Positions 15,642 to 24,522 of a stretch of 64,000 nt of DNA are shown here, in pieces (the first letter of the stretch is position 1; every line of letters begins with the position of its first letter). Made by a program: the position numbers and the translations under genes. A model generated the notes under the pieces. It saw nothing but the letters and a program-made list of their open reading frames with translations, searched no databases and was not told where the DNA came from. Source of the stretch: JAAYCI01 sp031548875 (lineage in GTDB: Bacteria > Bacillota > Clostridia > Oscillospirales > Ruminococcaceae); assembly GCA_031548875.1 (NCBI GenBank), contig JAVBQQ010000004.1, positions 1 through 64,000 on the forward strand. Direction: 5' to 3'.

Positions 15642-16877
15642 TTATTTGATGTTGACGAATTCGATGTTTTTGGTTTCCATGGCGTCCCAAAGGGCGTCGT
15701 AGGCGTCGGAATTCGGGTCGGTGCGAACTTCGCTCTCGATCAGGATGCCCGTCCTCTGCCCGTTCACGTCGTCTTTGAACGCTTTGAAATCGGCCTCATA
15801 ATCTTCGATGGTATAGCCATATTTGTCCATCCGCCAATGGCCGGTGGCAAGGCCCACAGCATCGTCGTCTACGTTGAGCCAGCGGTAGGTACCGCCGGGG
15901 AAGGTGCCGTCATAAACGGTAGCCAGGGCCGCGGGAACGGTTTCCTCAAGCTTTTTGATGGCGCCGGTGAGAATCATCTCCGACTGGTCGCCCTGGTCCA
16001 CGTCTGCGCCAAAGCAGGGCATCTGGGCGGCGTCGGCAGCGGCGAAGAGGGAGGGGTTGCCGCCGGCCATCATGGGAATGATCAGGTCGCAGCCCGACTC
16101 GTACCAGGAGGCAGCCATGGTCTGGATCTCAGGGGCGGCCGCAGAGGTCTGGACATAATGCTGCTGCACCTTGATGTCGTCGATGCCCAGCTCGCCAGCA
16201 GCGTAGTTGATGCCCTGGATATAGCCGTAGACCCAGATGTTCATGGGGGGGATGTCAAGGCCGGTGAGCAGGCCGATGTTCTTGAACCCGCCCTTTACGG
16301 CTGCAACGCCAGCCAGGAAGCCCGCTTCGTCGGCCTGGTGGAAGAGGGCGTAGGTGTTCTCGCCCACAAGTTCCTCTATGCCATTGGGTTCCACACAGAT
16401 GAAGTAGGTATCCGGGTAGTCCTCCTGGGCCTGGATCACCGCTTCCACGCTTTGGGAGCCCAGGTTGAGGATTACCCCGCTGCCGCTGCTGATGGCGGTG
16501 GTCATGGCGTCATAATAGCCCTGGGTGGAGTTATCGAGAGGGGTGTACCATGTACAGGTCTTGCCGTTCTCGTCGCAGTATTTCTTGGTGCCTTCCCAGG
16601 TCATCTGGATCCAGCCACGGTCGTTGATGGCCAGCTTGTCGTCCGAAGGCAGCACGAAGGCCACGTCGGCGCCGGCAACGCCGTATCCGTCGTCGTCGCC
16701 TTCGGCGGCAGGGGTGGAGGCGGAGTCGGGTGCGGCCGTGGAATCGGTCGCGGCGCTTGCGTTGCCCCCGCCGCTGGAAGCGTTGCCGCCCCCGCTGTTG
16801 CAGGCGGCCAGCATGAACACCAACAGGGAACTCAGTAGGATTGCCAGGACCTTTTTGCTCAGTTTCGTTTTACCCAT
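15642..16877 (-). CDS. BMP-family substrate-binding lipoprotein
   Basis: A 411-residue lipoprotein: signal peptide with lipobox LAAC (Cys26), a Gly/Ser/Ala-rich linker, then a BMP-domain periplasmic-binding fold with DRGWIQMTWEGTKKYC, QADEAGFLAGVAAVKGG and a C-terminal GTYRWLNVDDDAVGLA. Known BMP proteins bind nucleosides or related small molecules, but this one sits with aromatic-type catabolic genes, so the ligand is uncertain. AGGAGG lies seven bases before the ATG. First gene of the leftward transporter group. Confidence 0.92.
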   Translation of the reverse strand: MGKTKLSKKVLAILLSSLLVFMLAACNSGGGNASSGGGNASAATDSTAAPDSASTPAAEGDDDGYGVAGADVAFVLPSDDKLAINDRGWIQMTWEGTKKYCDENGKTCTWYTPLDNSTQGYYDAMTTAISSGSGVILNLGSQSVEAVIQAQEDYPDTYFICVEPNGIEELVGENTYALFHQADEAGFLAGVAAVKGGFKNIGLLTGLDIPPMNIWVYGYIQGINYAAGELGIDDIKVQQHYVQTSAAAPEIQTMAASWYESGCDLIIPMMAGGNPSLFAAADAAQMPCFGADVDQGDQSEMILTGAIKKLEETVPAALATVYDGTFPGGTYRWLNVDDDAVGLATGHWRMDKYGYTIEDYEADFKAFKDDVNGQRTGILIESEVRTDPNSDAYDALWDAMETKNIEFVNIK

Positions 16878-16997
16878 TTTTTTCCTCCTAATTATTTCTC
16901 CCGGTTTACGTGTATGTTAACACTCACCACGGGCCCTTCCTCAACATACCCGCTGCAAGTTATAACCTTGTAATTCGCCTGTGGTCGCAAAAGGGGG

Positions 16998-17432
16998 TCA
17001 AACATTTACCTTTTCGCGCATATCCCCTTCGAACAACTCGATGAGGTTGCCGTCGGGGTCGTTGATGAAAACACCCACCGTGCCCCAGCAGGGGGCGACG
17101 AAAGCGACGGGGATATCCATTTCGGCCAGCTGGCGCAGGGTTTCCTTGTGGCTCGCTATGGTGAGGGAAAAATGTTTGTTCCCGTTTGTTTTCATATCCT
17201 CGTCGGGCAGTTTTCGCTCTTGGGGCACGGGTTTTGCGCCGGGTGGAGAATACAACTCCAGCACAAACCCCGAATCGGGCGCGTCCATGTGGGCGACAGG
17301 CGTGTCGATGTGGTCGATCCTGTTCCGGCAGAGCAGCTTGAAACCCAGCACGCGTCGGTACCATTCGACAGACCGCTCCAGATCCGAAACGCTCACCGCG
17401 AAGTGGTTGGTCCTCAGCGTTTTGATCGCCAT
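16998..17432 (-). CDS. VOC-superfamily protein 2
   Basis: A 144-residue VOC protein with a full metal-ligand set: His in NHFAVSV, Glu in VLELYS, His in NKHFSLT and Glu in LIELFEGD. It is very similar to the VOC protein at 22491-22919, including the PGAKPVPQERKLP/KGAAPLPEERKRP loop. GAGG lies eight bases before ATG 17432. It follows VOC protein 3 by ten bases, so they are co-translated. Probably an isomerase, lyase or ring-cleavage-type enzyme for the island's substrate. Confidence 0.85.
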   Translation of the reverse strand: MAIKTLRTNHFAVSVSDLERSVEWYRRVLGFKLLCRNRIDHIDTPVAHMDAPDSGFVLELYSPPGAKPVPQERKLPDEDMKTNGNKHFSLTIASHKETLRQLAEMDIPVAFVAPCWGTVGVFINDPDGNLIELFEGDMREKVNV

Positions 17433-17442
17433 CTCTCGCACC

Positions 17443-17859
17443 TCACCTGTTCCATTGGATAAACTCGAGAAGGACACCGTCGGGGCCGTGGATGAAGGCC
17501 ACATACAGGCCGAAACAGTTGGCCGGGCCCATGACCGGCTCGATGCCCTTGGACTCGAAATAGGCGAGTTCGGCGTCCAGGTCGTCCACCTCAAAGGCGA
17601 TATGCTTGGTGCCCTGGGTCTTGGAGTCGGTGTCAGGGTGCAGGCGCTCCTCGGGGGCGGGCCGCGTCTCCTTGTTTTCGAACAGTTCCACTTCGAAGCC
17701 ACCGCCGTTGTCCAGGAAGGCGACGCGGAAACCGGCGGGGACGAAATCCGATTTTTCCCGCAGGGTGAAGCCGAGGATCTCCTCGAACCACCTGATGCCA
17801 TCCTCCAGGTTGCCGACGCTGATGCCGACGTGCAGGGGCTTGTAGCGCACATCCGCCAT
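17443..17859 (-). CDS. VOC-superfamily protein 3
   Basis: A 138-residue VOC protein with H-E-H-E ligands (HVGISV, EVELFEN, KHIAFEV, VLLEFI). ATG 17859 is used because GGGGAGG sits eight bases upstream. It pairs with VOC protein 2 directly downstream, which may give a hetero-oligomer or two successive steps. Confidence 0.85.
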   Translation of the reverse strand: MADVRYKPLHVGISVGNLEDGIRWFEEILGFTLREKSDFVPAGFRVAFLDNGGGFEVELFENKETRPAPEERLHPDTDSKTQGTKHIAFEVDDLDAELAYFESKGIEPVMGPANCFGLYVAFIHGPDGVLLEFIQWNR

Positions 17860-17916
17860 TTCTTGCACCTCCCCTTATTGATATCCCGGGCTTTCGGCTT
17901 TTCTTGCGTGTGCCCG

Positions 17917-18960
17917 CTAGTCCATGACCACCGTCACCTTGACGAGCGGGTTGCTCTTGATATCCCTTGCGAAAGCGAACGCTTCGTCCACCCTCTCCAG
18001 CGGGAAGCGATGGGTGGACAGCATCGAGATGTCCAGACCGCTCTGCACCAAAAAGGCAATGGCCCGGTGCCAGATGCGGGGCGAGCCCAAAAATCCCTGG
18101 ACCCGCAAGCCCTTCATCTGGATTTTTCCCAGCTCCACGGGGGCTTCCTGGCCTACGTTGACCCCGATGTAGGACACGCGGCCGATGTTCCGGGCAAGGT
18201 CGATGGACTGCCTCATGCTGGTGAGATTGCCGGACGCCTCCACGACGAGGTCGGCGCCATAGCCGTCCGTCAGCCCGTTCACCACTTCGGACACATCCTG
18301 TACCGTCGGGTCTAGGGTCAGCTCGGCGCCCAGGGCTGCGCCCATCTGGCGGCGGAAGGCCTGGGGCTCCGAAAGGATGACCCGGGCGCCCATCGCCCTG
18401 GCGGCAGCTACCGCGGAAAGGCCGATGGAGCCGCCACCCTGCACGACCACCGTGTCTCCCGCGTCGCAGCCGCCGATGGAATAGATCCCGTTGTAGGCGA
18501 CGGTGAAAGGCTCGATGAGGGAGGCCGTCACATAATCCATGGAATCGGGGATCTTGTGCAGTAGCCGGGCGGGCACCCGGTAGTACTGGGCCATGGCCCC
18601 GTCGGTGTTGATGCCGCGCTGGACCGGGGCAAGGGTGCAGTAGTCCTGGATGCCCTCCTGGCAGACCCGGCAGACGCCGCAGCCGCTGTTGCCCTCGCCC
18701 ACCACGCGCTCCCCGGGGGCAAAGCCGTGCACATGGCTTCCCACCTCCACGACCTCACCGGCCCATTCGTGGCCGCCGGTGAAGGGGAAGGGTACCGGCA
18801 CGATGTTTACTCCGCTCAGTACCATCAGGTCGGTGTGGCAGATGCCGCAGGCATGTACCCGCACCAGCACCTCGTCATCCTGTATAGCCGGGATGGGTAT
18901 CTCCCGGAGCCGCGCTTCGTTTGCTTTTTCAAACACGTAGGCCTGCATCGTTCCCGTCAT
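17917..18960 (-). CDS. Zinc-dependent medium-chain alcohol dehydrogenase
   Basis: A 347-residue MDR dehydrogenase. Catalytic zinc ligands are in CGICHTDL and GGHEWAGE. The structural zinc loop reads GCGVCRVCQEGIQDYC, and the NAD-binding loop is GGGSIGLSA. It oxidises an alcohol or reduces a carbonyl. It lies between the radical-SAM activase and the VOC pair in one leftward run with short gaps (37 and 57 bases), so it belongs to the island's pathway. Confidence 0.9.
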   Translation of the reverse strand: MTGTMQAYVFEKANEARLREIPIPAIQDDEVLVRVHACGICHTDLMVLSGVNIVPVPFPFTGGHEWAGEVVEVGSHVHGFAPGERVVGEGNSGCGVCRVCQEGIQDYCTLAPVQRGINTDGAMAQYYRVPARLLHKIPDSMDYVTASLIEPFTVAYNGIYSIGGCDAGDTVVVQGGGSIGLSAVAAARAMGARVILSEPQAFRRQMGAALGAELTLDPTVQDVSEVVNGLTDGYGADLVVEASGNLTSMRQSIDLARNIGRVSYIGVNVGQEAPVELGKIQMKGLRVQGFLGSPRIWHRAIAFLVQSGLDISMLSTHRFPLERVDEAFAFARDIKSNPLVKVTVVMD

Positions 18961-18997
18961 TATGCTTCCTCCCCTTGCATCCTTCGCTTCCGGCCGC

Positions 18998-19933
18998 TCA
19001 GCCGCCGATCTGGGCGGGCAGGCCGTACCCGAGGAACAGCTTGAGCACGGCTTCCTCCCGTTCGAGGGGGAGGATCTCCTCAAACACGTTGGGCAGGGAC
19101 CAGCCCAGCTGCCTGTATTTGATCTTGGAATTCTTGTTGAAGGGGAGGATATCCACCCGCTTGAGGGTTTTGAGACCTTTCAAGAGCTCAGCCGTCTTCT
19201 GCAGGTTTTCCTCGCTGTCGTTGTAGCCGGGAATGAGGGGCAGGCGGACGATGATCTCTTTGCCGGGGTCGTCCAGGTTGTCCCTGTACTCCAGGTTCTT
19301 CAGGATGATCTCGTTGGAGACGCCCGTGCCCCGGATGTGGGCCTCCCGGTCCAGCCCCTTGATGTCGTAGAGGGCGAGGTCGGTTTCGGCCAGACAGCGC
19401 AGGCCGGCATCGGTGGTGATGTGGCCGCAGGTGTCGAGCGCCGTGTGGATGTGCGCGGCCTGGCATTTTCGGATCAGCTCCAGGGTGAACTCGGGGTAGA
19501 GCGTCGCTTCCCCCCCGCCGATGGTGACGCCGCCGTCCTCTCCGAAACGGGACCGGTCTCGTTCGATCTCCTCCATCAGCCCGTCCACGGTGTACGTTTT
19601 GCCAAAGACATCGAGGGCGCCGTCGTCGCAGACGTCCACACAGGCAAGGCAGTTGCCGCACATGCTCCGGTCGATTGCCGCCACGGATTTTTCACCGCCG
19701 CTCATTGTGATGGCCCCGCGCGGGCAGGTATCCACACACCGGCCGCAGCCCGTGCAGTCCTCCGCCGTATACTTCAGCTCCAGATACTTTTTCTGTCCCT
19801 CCGGGCTGCAGCACCAGCGGCAGCGCAGCGGGCATCCCTTCAGGAGGATGGCCGTCCGGAGCCCCCAGCCATCTGCGCTGGAACCGCGGACGATATTGAA
19901 TACAGGCGCTTGCAGAGCAATCTCGTTTGGCAT
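18998..19933 (-). CDS. Glycyl-radical-enzyme activating protein (radical SAM)
   Basis: A 311-residue radical-SAM protein. CPLRCRWC (Cys34, 38, 41) binds the SAM cluster, and two ferredoxin-type motifs (CTGCGRCVDTC and CGNCLACVDVC) sit in an insert, as in activases of benzylsuccinate synthase, choline lyase or hydroxyphenylacetate decarboxylase. ATG 19933 is chosen because GGAG is six bases upstream; ATG 19945 has no ribosome site. No glycyl-radical enzyme is encoded in the window, so it is an orphan here. It may serve a distant enzyme or have another role. Confidence 0.88.
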   Translation of the reverse strand: MPNEIALQAPVFNIVRGSSADGWGLRTAILLKGCPLRCRWCCSPEGQKKYLELKYTAEDCTGCGRCVDTCPRGAITMSGGEKSVAAIDRSMCGNCLACVDVCDDGALDVFGKTYTVDGLMEEIERDRSRFGEDGGVTIGGGEATLYPEFTLELIRKCQAAHIHTALDTCGHITTDAGLRCLAETDLALYDIKGLDREAHIRGTGVSNEIILKNLEYRDNLDDPGKEIIVRLPLIPGYNDSEENLQKTAELLKGLKTLKRVDILPFNKNSKIKYRQLGWSLPNVFEEILPLEREEAVLKLFLGYGLPAQIGG

Positions 19934-20125
19934 AGTGCACTCCATGATTTAACAGTTCGAGCTATATCTGGTTATTTCGACACAACTCGTCACCACTATC
20001 ATAGCACGGGTATGGCGAATCCGTTCATATGCGTTCAGCATTGGGTTATCGCGAAAAGAGATTATTTGCTATATTCGCATTAAACGCATTCGCTTCTTTT
20101 GTGCAACCTGCCCCGGACGACCCGG

Positions 20126-21448
20126 TCAAACCGTGCATTTGAGGATGTAGAGCCCGTCGTGGAAGGTATCCATGTAGATATACCCGCGCTTGTCCACGAC
20201 GCAGTCCTCGGTGGTGGCGATCATGGGGCCGGGGTAATGGCAGTCGAATTTGTATGACTCGGGGTTGGGCGGGATGAAATAGGCGATCTCTTTTGGAACG
20301 AAGGGGTCGCTGGTGTCGTATACACGCAGCCCCGCGTGGAAGTAGCAGCAGTAGAGCCGGTCGTTGCGGTCCTCCAGGTCGGGGTGGTCGTGGGGCTCGT
20401 GGATGTTGTGGGGGCCAAAGGGCCCCGGCGCGCCGATGCCACAATCGTTGAAGTTGGGATAGGGGAAATCGGGCGGAACCTCCGGATAGGGGAAGGTGGC
20501 AATCAGGGTGGGGTCGGTCACGTCGGAGACGTCCACCATGCCCAGGGTGCAGAGCGGCTGCGCCTGGCCGTTTATGATCTCCTTGTTGAAGCAGGGGAAC
20601 CGCTCACCTTCATTGGTAAAGATGGCGTAGGGGCGCTTTGAAAGCGGCAGCACCGTGTGGCAGCGTGCGCCGGCCAGCTTTCCGCCCAGTGGAGGATAGG
20701 TGGGCAGGTGGCCCACAAGCCTGGGCACCGCGATGTCGGAGATGTCCAGGATCACCATACCGGCGCCATTGTAGCCGCAGTAGGCGTAGTTGCCTTTCAC
20801 ATAGGGCGGCCCGTGGATGCCCGGCAGGGAGAGGGGGAAGTCCATAGGGGGTTTGTCTTTTTCGAGGATGCCGGCGTCCCACTGCTCGGGCATCCACCAG
20901 CGTCCGGCTTCCACAGGGTTTTTGGGGTCCTGCAGATCCAGGATCCGGTAGATCATGTTGGAGTAGCCGTCGCAGGTGGAGGAGAGGTGGGCGTATCGCC
21001 CGCCATTGTAGAAAAACCGGTGGACCCCCAGGCAGATATTGTCGCAGGCCTGTGATTCGCCCGCGTTCCAGTAGGAAAGGAACTTTGGGTTCTCCGGATC
21101 CTTCTTCACGTCGAAGATGTACAGGCCGGCCTTGTAGGGGTCGTCTGCACCGATGTTGTGCAGGAAGGGAATGCCCGTGCCCAGGGCGCAGAGCATCAGG
21201 CCGTCGGCCACCTGGATCTTGTTGGTGCATTGGCCGGCAAGGTCTGGCCCTTCGATGAACCGCACAAAACGTGGGGTTTCCGGTTCCGTCACGTCCAGGA
21301 TGGTCCAACCGGAATGGCGGAAATGGGAAATATACAAGTAGTATTTTCCGTTCGATTCCTGCAGGGCCATCTGGAAGCCGGGGCGGTCTTTCAGGTCGTG
21401 GTAGCCCACGCATTCCACGTTCTTGGCATAGTGTTTTTTGTTTAGCAC
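20126..21448 (-). CDS. LVIVD-repeat beta-propeller protein (copy 2)
   Basis: A 440-residue cytosolic propeller protein with blades such as SGWTILDVTEPETP, IYRILDLQDPKNP and GMVILDISDIAVP. Histidine-containing segments GIHGP, CHTVLP and PHNIHEPHDH match the first copy and suggest a conserved metal or active site. The GTG start at 21448 has GAGGAG seven bases upstream. It is divergent from LysR copy 2 with only 84 bases between them. Confidence 0.85.
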   Translation of the reverse strand: MLNKKHYAKNVECVGYHDLKDRPGFQMALQESNGKYYLYISHFRHSGWTILDVTEPETPRFVRFIEGPDLAGQCTNKIQVADGLMLCALGTGIPFLHNIGADDPYKAGLYIFDVKKDPENPKFLSYWNAGESQACDNICLGVHRFFYNGGRYAHLSSTCDGYSNMIYRILDLQDPKNPVEAGRWWMPEQWDAGILEKDKPPMDFPLSLPGIHGPPYVKGNYAYCGYNGAGMVILDISDIAVPRLVGHLPTYPPLGGKLAGARCHTVLPLSKRPYAIFTNEGERFPCFNKEIINGQAQPLCTLGMVDVSDVTDPTLIATFPYPEVPPDFPYPNFNDCGIGAPGPFGPHNIHEPHDHPDLEDRNDRLYCCYFHAGLRVYDTSDPFVPKEIAYFIPPNPESYKFDCHYPGPMIATTEDCVVDKRGYIYMDTFHDGLYILKCTV

Positions 21449-21491
21449 GATGATTCTCCTCTGGTGTAAAAGTGACGTGCCCGTCGAATAT

Positions 21492-21503
21492 GTGGTATAC
21501 TAC
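21492..21503. promoter_or_regulatory. Possible LysR-type binding site between LVIVD 2 and LysR 2
   Basis: GTGGTATACTAC is an imperfect palindrome centred in the 84-base divergent region and overlaps a TATACT -10 candidate for the LysR gene (21496-21501; weak -35 GTGACG 18 bp upstream). Confidence 0.35.
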
Positions 21504-21532
21504 GCTTGAATACAGGGTTGGGAGGCTGGCGC

Positions 21533-22432
21533 ATGAACCGGACACAGGTCCAGTACTTTCTCACGGTGGCCAAGTATCGTAGCTTTTCCGAGGCGTCCCG
21601 CCAGCTGTACGTGGCCCAGTCCGCGGTCAGCAAGCAGATCCTTGCCTTGGAGACGGAGCTGGGCATGCGGCTGTTCGACCGGGACAACAAGTCTGTGCGG
21701 CTGACCGCCGCCGGAGAGGTTCTGTACCGGGAATGGGGCAGTTTTTCGGACTGGCTGGACAACACCGTCGAGCACGCAAAGCAGGCAAGCCAGGGCATGC
21801 GGGGCACCCTGAACATCAGTGTGCTGCACGGCATCGATCTGTTCAATCCCGATATCACCCATCTGTATGCGTTTTCCGAGGCCTATCCCGACATCTACCT
21901 GGACCTGCGCCGCCTGTCCTTCCAGGATGTGGAAGAGGACCTGATCACCGGACGTTCCGACATCACCATCATCCTCTCCTTCCTCATGCCCGAAAACAGC
22001 CTGCCCGCCTATGTCCTGGAGTCCAACGAGGATTACCTGGCCATCTCCCAGTCGGGCGCACTGGGTGCCAAGGAGCGGCTGGGGCCGGAGGATTTCCAGG
22101 GAGAAACCTTTGTGACCATCTCCCCCAGCATCTCCCCCCAGGCCAACGCCAACAGCACCAGCTTTTTGAATACCCTTGGCATCCGCCCGACCCGCACCAA
22201 GCACGTGAACACCATCGAGGACATGATGCTCTTTGTGGAAGCGGGCCTGGGCTATGCCGTCATCAGCAACTCCACGCGGATCTTCAAGCGGGACACCGTG
22301 CGGGTGGTGGATATCTTCCCTGCGTCCCTGCCCCGCCCCACCACCAATATCCTGGCGGTTTGGCACAGGGATATCACAAACCCCGCAATTACGAAATACA
22401 TCGAGTTTGTGAGGGCGCAAAAAAGCCAATAG
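21533..22432 (+). CDS. LysR-family transcriptional regulator (copy 2)
   Basis: A 299-residue LysR regulator with the HTH segment QYFLTVAKYRSFSEASRQLY and QSAVSKQILALETELGMRLF, and a LysR substrate domain. It resembles copy 1 along its whole length. ATG 21533 has GGGAGG seven bases upstream. The divergent layout with LVIVD copy 2 is the classical LysR arrangement, so it probably activates the leftward genes. It converges on VOC protein 4. Confidence 0.93.
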   Translation: MNRTQVQYFLTVAKYRSFSEASRQLYVAQSAVSKQILALETELGMRLFDRDNKSVRLTAAGEVLYREWGSFSDWLDNTVEHAKQASQGMRGTLNISVLHGIDLFNPDITHLYAFSEAYPDIYLDLRRLSFQDVEEDLITGRSDITIILSFLMPENSLPAYVLESNEDYLAISQSGALGAKERLGPEDFQGETFVTISPSISPQANANSTSFLNTLGIRPTRTKHVNTIEDMMLFVEAGLGYAVISNSTRIFKRDTVRVVDIFPASLPRPTTNILAVWHRDITNPAITKYIEFVRAQKSQ

Positions 22433-22490
22433 GCTTTCTTTGAGAGGCGGCATCCTGCAATGCCGCCCCTTTTTATTGCGGAAAAGCAAT

Positions 22491-22919
22491 CTATTTCTGG
22501 GCTACTTTTACCATGTCTCCTTCGAACAGCTCGATCAGGTTCCCAGTGGGATCCTGAATGAAGATGCCGTAGGTGCCCCAGACGTCGGCGGTCATCACGA
22601 TCTCCACCCCGTGCTCCGCCAGCTCCCTTTTGGCCTGGTCCCGGTCGGGGATGGTCATGGAAAAATGCTTGTTGCCATGTACCCGCAGGTCGGTGTTTGG
22701 TCGTTTGCGCTCCTCGGGCAGGGGGGCCGCCCCCTTGGCCTCGAACAATTCCAGCACCACGCCCTGGCCGGCCATGTGCGCCACCTTCACGTCAATGTTT
22801 GGGATATCGCCTTCCACCAGGGGCGCAAAGCCCAGGACCCTTTCGTACCACAGTATGGATTCCTGCAGGTCCCTCACGCTTACAGCGAAATGGTTTACCC
22901 CCATCGTTGTCACAGCCAC
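22491..22919 (-). CDS. VOC-superfamily protein 4
   Basis: A 142-residue VOC protein, close paralogue of VOC protein 2 (NHFAVSV, VLELFE, NKHFSMT, LIELFEGD ligands all present). GTG start with GGAGG upstream. It follows the flavoenzyme copy 2 by 46 bases, giving the same flavoenzyme-VOC pairing as at 10031-11862. Confidence 0.85.
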   Translation of the reverse strand: MAVTTMGVNHFAVSVRDLQESILWYERVLGFAPLVEGDIPNIDVKVAHMAGQGVVLELFEAKGAAPLPEERKRPNTDLRVHGNKHFSMTIPDRDQAKRELAEHGVEIVMTADVWGTYGIFIQDPTGNLIELFEGDMVKVAQK

Positions 22920-22965
22920 GGTTATCCCTCCTGTTACTCTTGCTACGTTCGCGCCGGGCCGAACG

Positions 22966-24201
22966 TCAACCTTTCAGGCGCGCCATCAGGTCCTGGAATA
23001 TCTTCACGTAGGGCTGATTGTGGGGCACGCAGCCCACGTTCTCGTGGTGCACCAGCAGGATGCTGCAGCTGTCGCAGCCGGTGCACCAGTTGATCTCGTC
23101 GGCCTTGCCCTCCCGCAGTTTTTTGGCGAGGTAGGGGTCGGCCAGGCTTTGGCGGCCAAGGGCAACCATATCGGTGATGCCGTCGGCTATGTTCTTGTTC
23201 CCCCAGAACCGAAGGCTGTTATTCTCGGGCGCCACCACAGGGAAGTTTGTGTGCAGGCCGTCCCGGAAGAGGGAGTAGCCCGCGCCGATGACCACCGTCT
23301 CGGGTTTCAGGTTGTCCCGGCACACCTTCTGGAAATACTGCTGTATGTACGTGAAATATGGCCTGTCCTTGTCGGGCTTTGCATATTCGAGGGTGTGGCG
23401 CGGCGCGCCGCCAGCCTGCATGATATAGGCGGCCCCCCGCTCCTCCAGCCCCTTGATGAGGTCGATGGATTCACTCAGGTCCATGTAGGCGCTGTCCGGG
23501 CCCGCCGTGCCCTGGCCGCCGGGGAAGCCCTCGTACAGGGACACTTTGGAGCCCACGATAAAGCCGGGGTCGTTGACGGCCTTGCGGATGCGCTCGATGA
23601 GGTCGAAGGCGAACTGCCGCCGGTTTTCCCAGGGGCCACCATATTTCCACTTGTGGCTGTTGAAGGGACGCAACACCTGGGAGCCCAGATATCCGGCGCA
23701 CAGCTTGAGGTCGATGCCGTCCGCCCCGGCGGCATGGGCGATCTTGGCCGACTCCACGTATTGGTCCAGGATTTTCTCCACTGCATCCTCGCCGATGAAT
23801 TCGGTATCCTCGAAGCCGTACAGGGGCCTCTCGGTGACGCGGACGGCACGGGAGAAGCGGGAATCGGTCACCTCTCCCGCATGGGTGAGCTGGAAGACGA
23901 AAACGTTGTTTTTGTTGATCCCTTTGAGGTGCTGTACAAATTTTTCCAACGCCTTGGCGTTGCGGGGCATGATGCTGAGCTGGTGTTGGCTGGACACGCT
24001 GTCGTACTGGCAGGTGATGGCTTCCAGGTCCACAAAGCCCGCTTCCCCCTCGAACAAGCGCTCGTAGCGGGCATAGGTCTTCTCAGAGGGGTTGCCGTTC
24101 TCGTCGGCGTCCTCCCCCTCCATCGCGTTGATGGCGATCCGGTTGGGCACTGTCTTGCCACCGATGGTAATGGGCTGCAAAAGCAATTCCTTTTCTGACA
24201 T
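22966..24201 (-). CDS. Old-yellow-enzyme-like NADH:flavin oxidoreductase with Fe-S motif (copy 2)
   Basis: A 411-residue paralogue of the flavoenzyme at 10031-11260, sharing PNRIAINAMEGEDAD, DGIDLKLCAGYLGSQVLRPF, SLYEGFPGGQG and the C-terminal CTGCDSC plus distal Cys motif. As in copy 1 the canonical OYE His pair is absent and there is no C-terminal NAD-binding domain. ATG 24201 has AAAGGAGG upstream. First gene of the leftward flavoenzyme-VOC pair. Confidence 0.85.
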   Translation of the reverse strand: MSEKELLLQPITIGGKTVPNRIAINAMEGEDADENGNPSEKTYARYERLFEGEAGFVDLEAITCQYDSVSSQHQLSIMPRNAKALEKFVQHLKGINKNNVFVFQLTHAGEVTDSRFSRAVRVTERPLYGFEDTEFIGEDAVEKILDQYVESAKIAHAAGADGIDLKLCAGYLGSQVLRPFNSHKWKYGGPWENRRQFAFDLIERIRKAVNDPGFIVGSKVSLYEGFPGGQGTAGPDSAYMDLSESIDLIKGLEERGAAYIMQAGGAPRHTLEYAKPDKDRPYFTYIQQYFQKVCRDNLKPETVVIGAGYSLFRDGLHTNFPVVAPENNSLRFWGNKNIADGITDMVALGRQSLADPYLAKKLREGKADEINWCTGCDSCSILLVHHENVGCVPHNQPYVKIFQDLMARLKG

Positions 24202-24522
24202 GGCTGCTCCTCCTTTAGCCGGCGCGTCCGGTCCCTTTTGCGAATCTTCAAGAGCGGATCTACAGGTGGCCGCTGGTTGAAACGGTGGTTCTGGCCACTG
24301 CAACAGATTGGCGTATTGTACTATTTTATGTTAACATCGGCATGCATGTTGTGTAAAATATCTAAATCGACTGGTGCCATCCCGAACACAGATAGCTGCC
24401 GATTCATAACGCGTTTCAACGCCGCCCAACCCGTGGAACGAAAACGCCCGCCCTGGCGGTTCACCAGAGCGGGCGCGGATAATTATACTATGGGTCCTAG
24501 AATCGAGTCTCAGGGTCGCTTT
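24202..24522. other. Intergenic region between flavoenzyme 2 and DUF6179 gene
   Basis: No gene seen. It contains the terminator of the DUF6179/DUF6323 operon (24441-24477) and presumably the promoter of flavoenzyme copy 2, which I could not place. Confidence 0.5.
24441..24477 (-). terminator. Terminator of the DUF6323-DUF6179 operon
   Basis: On the minus strand, GCCCGCTCTGG pairs with CCAGGGCGGGC and is followed by TTTT. Confidence 0.75.

Noticed and set aside
16912..16949. Inverted repeat GTATGTT/AACATAC upstream of the BMP gene as an operator
   Set aside because: Seven-base arms with a 24-base spacer are too weak to call a site.
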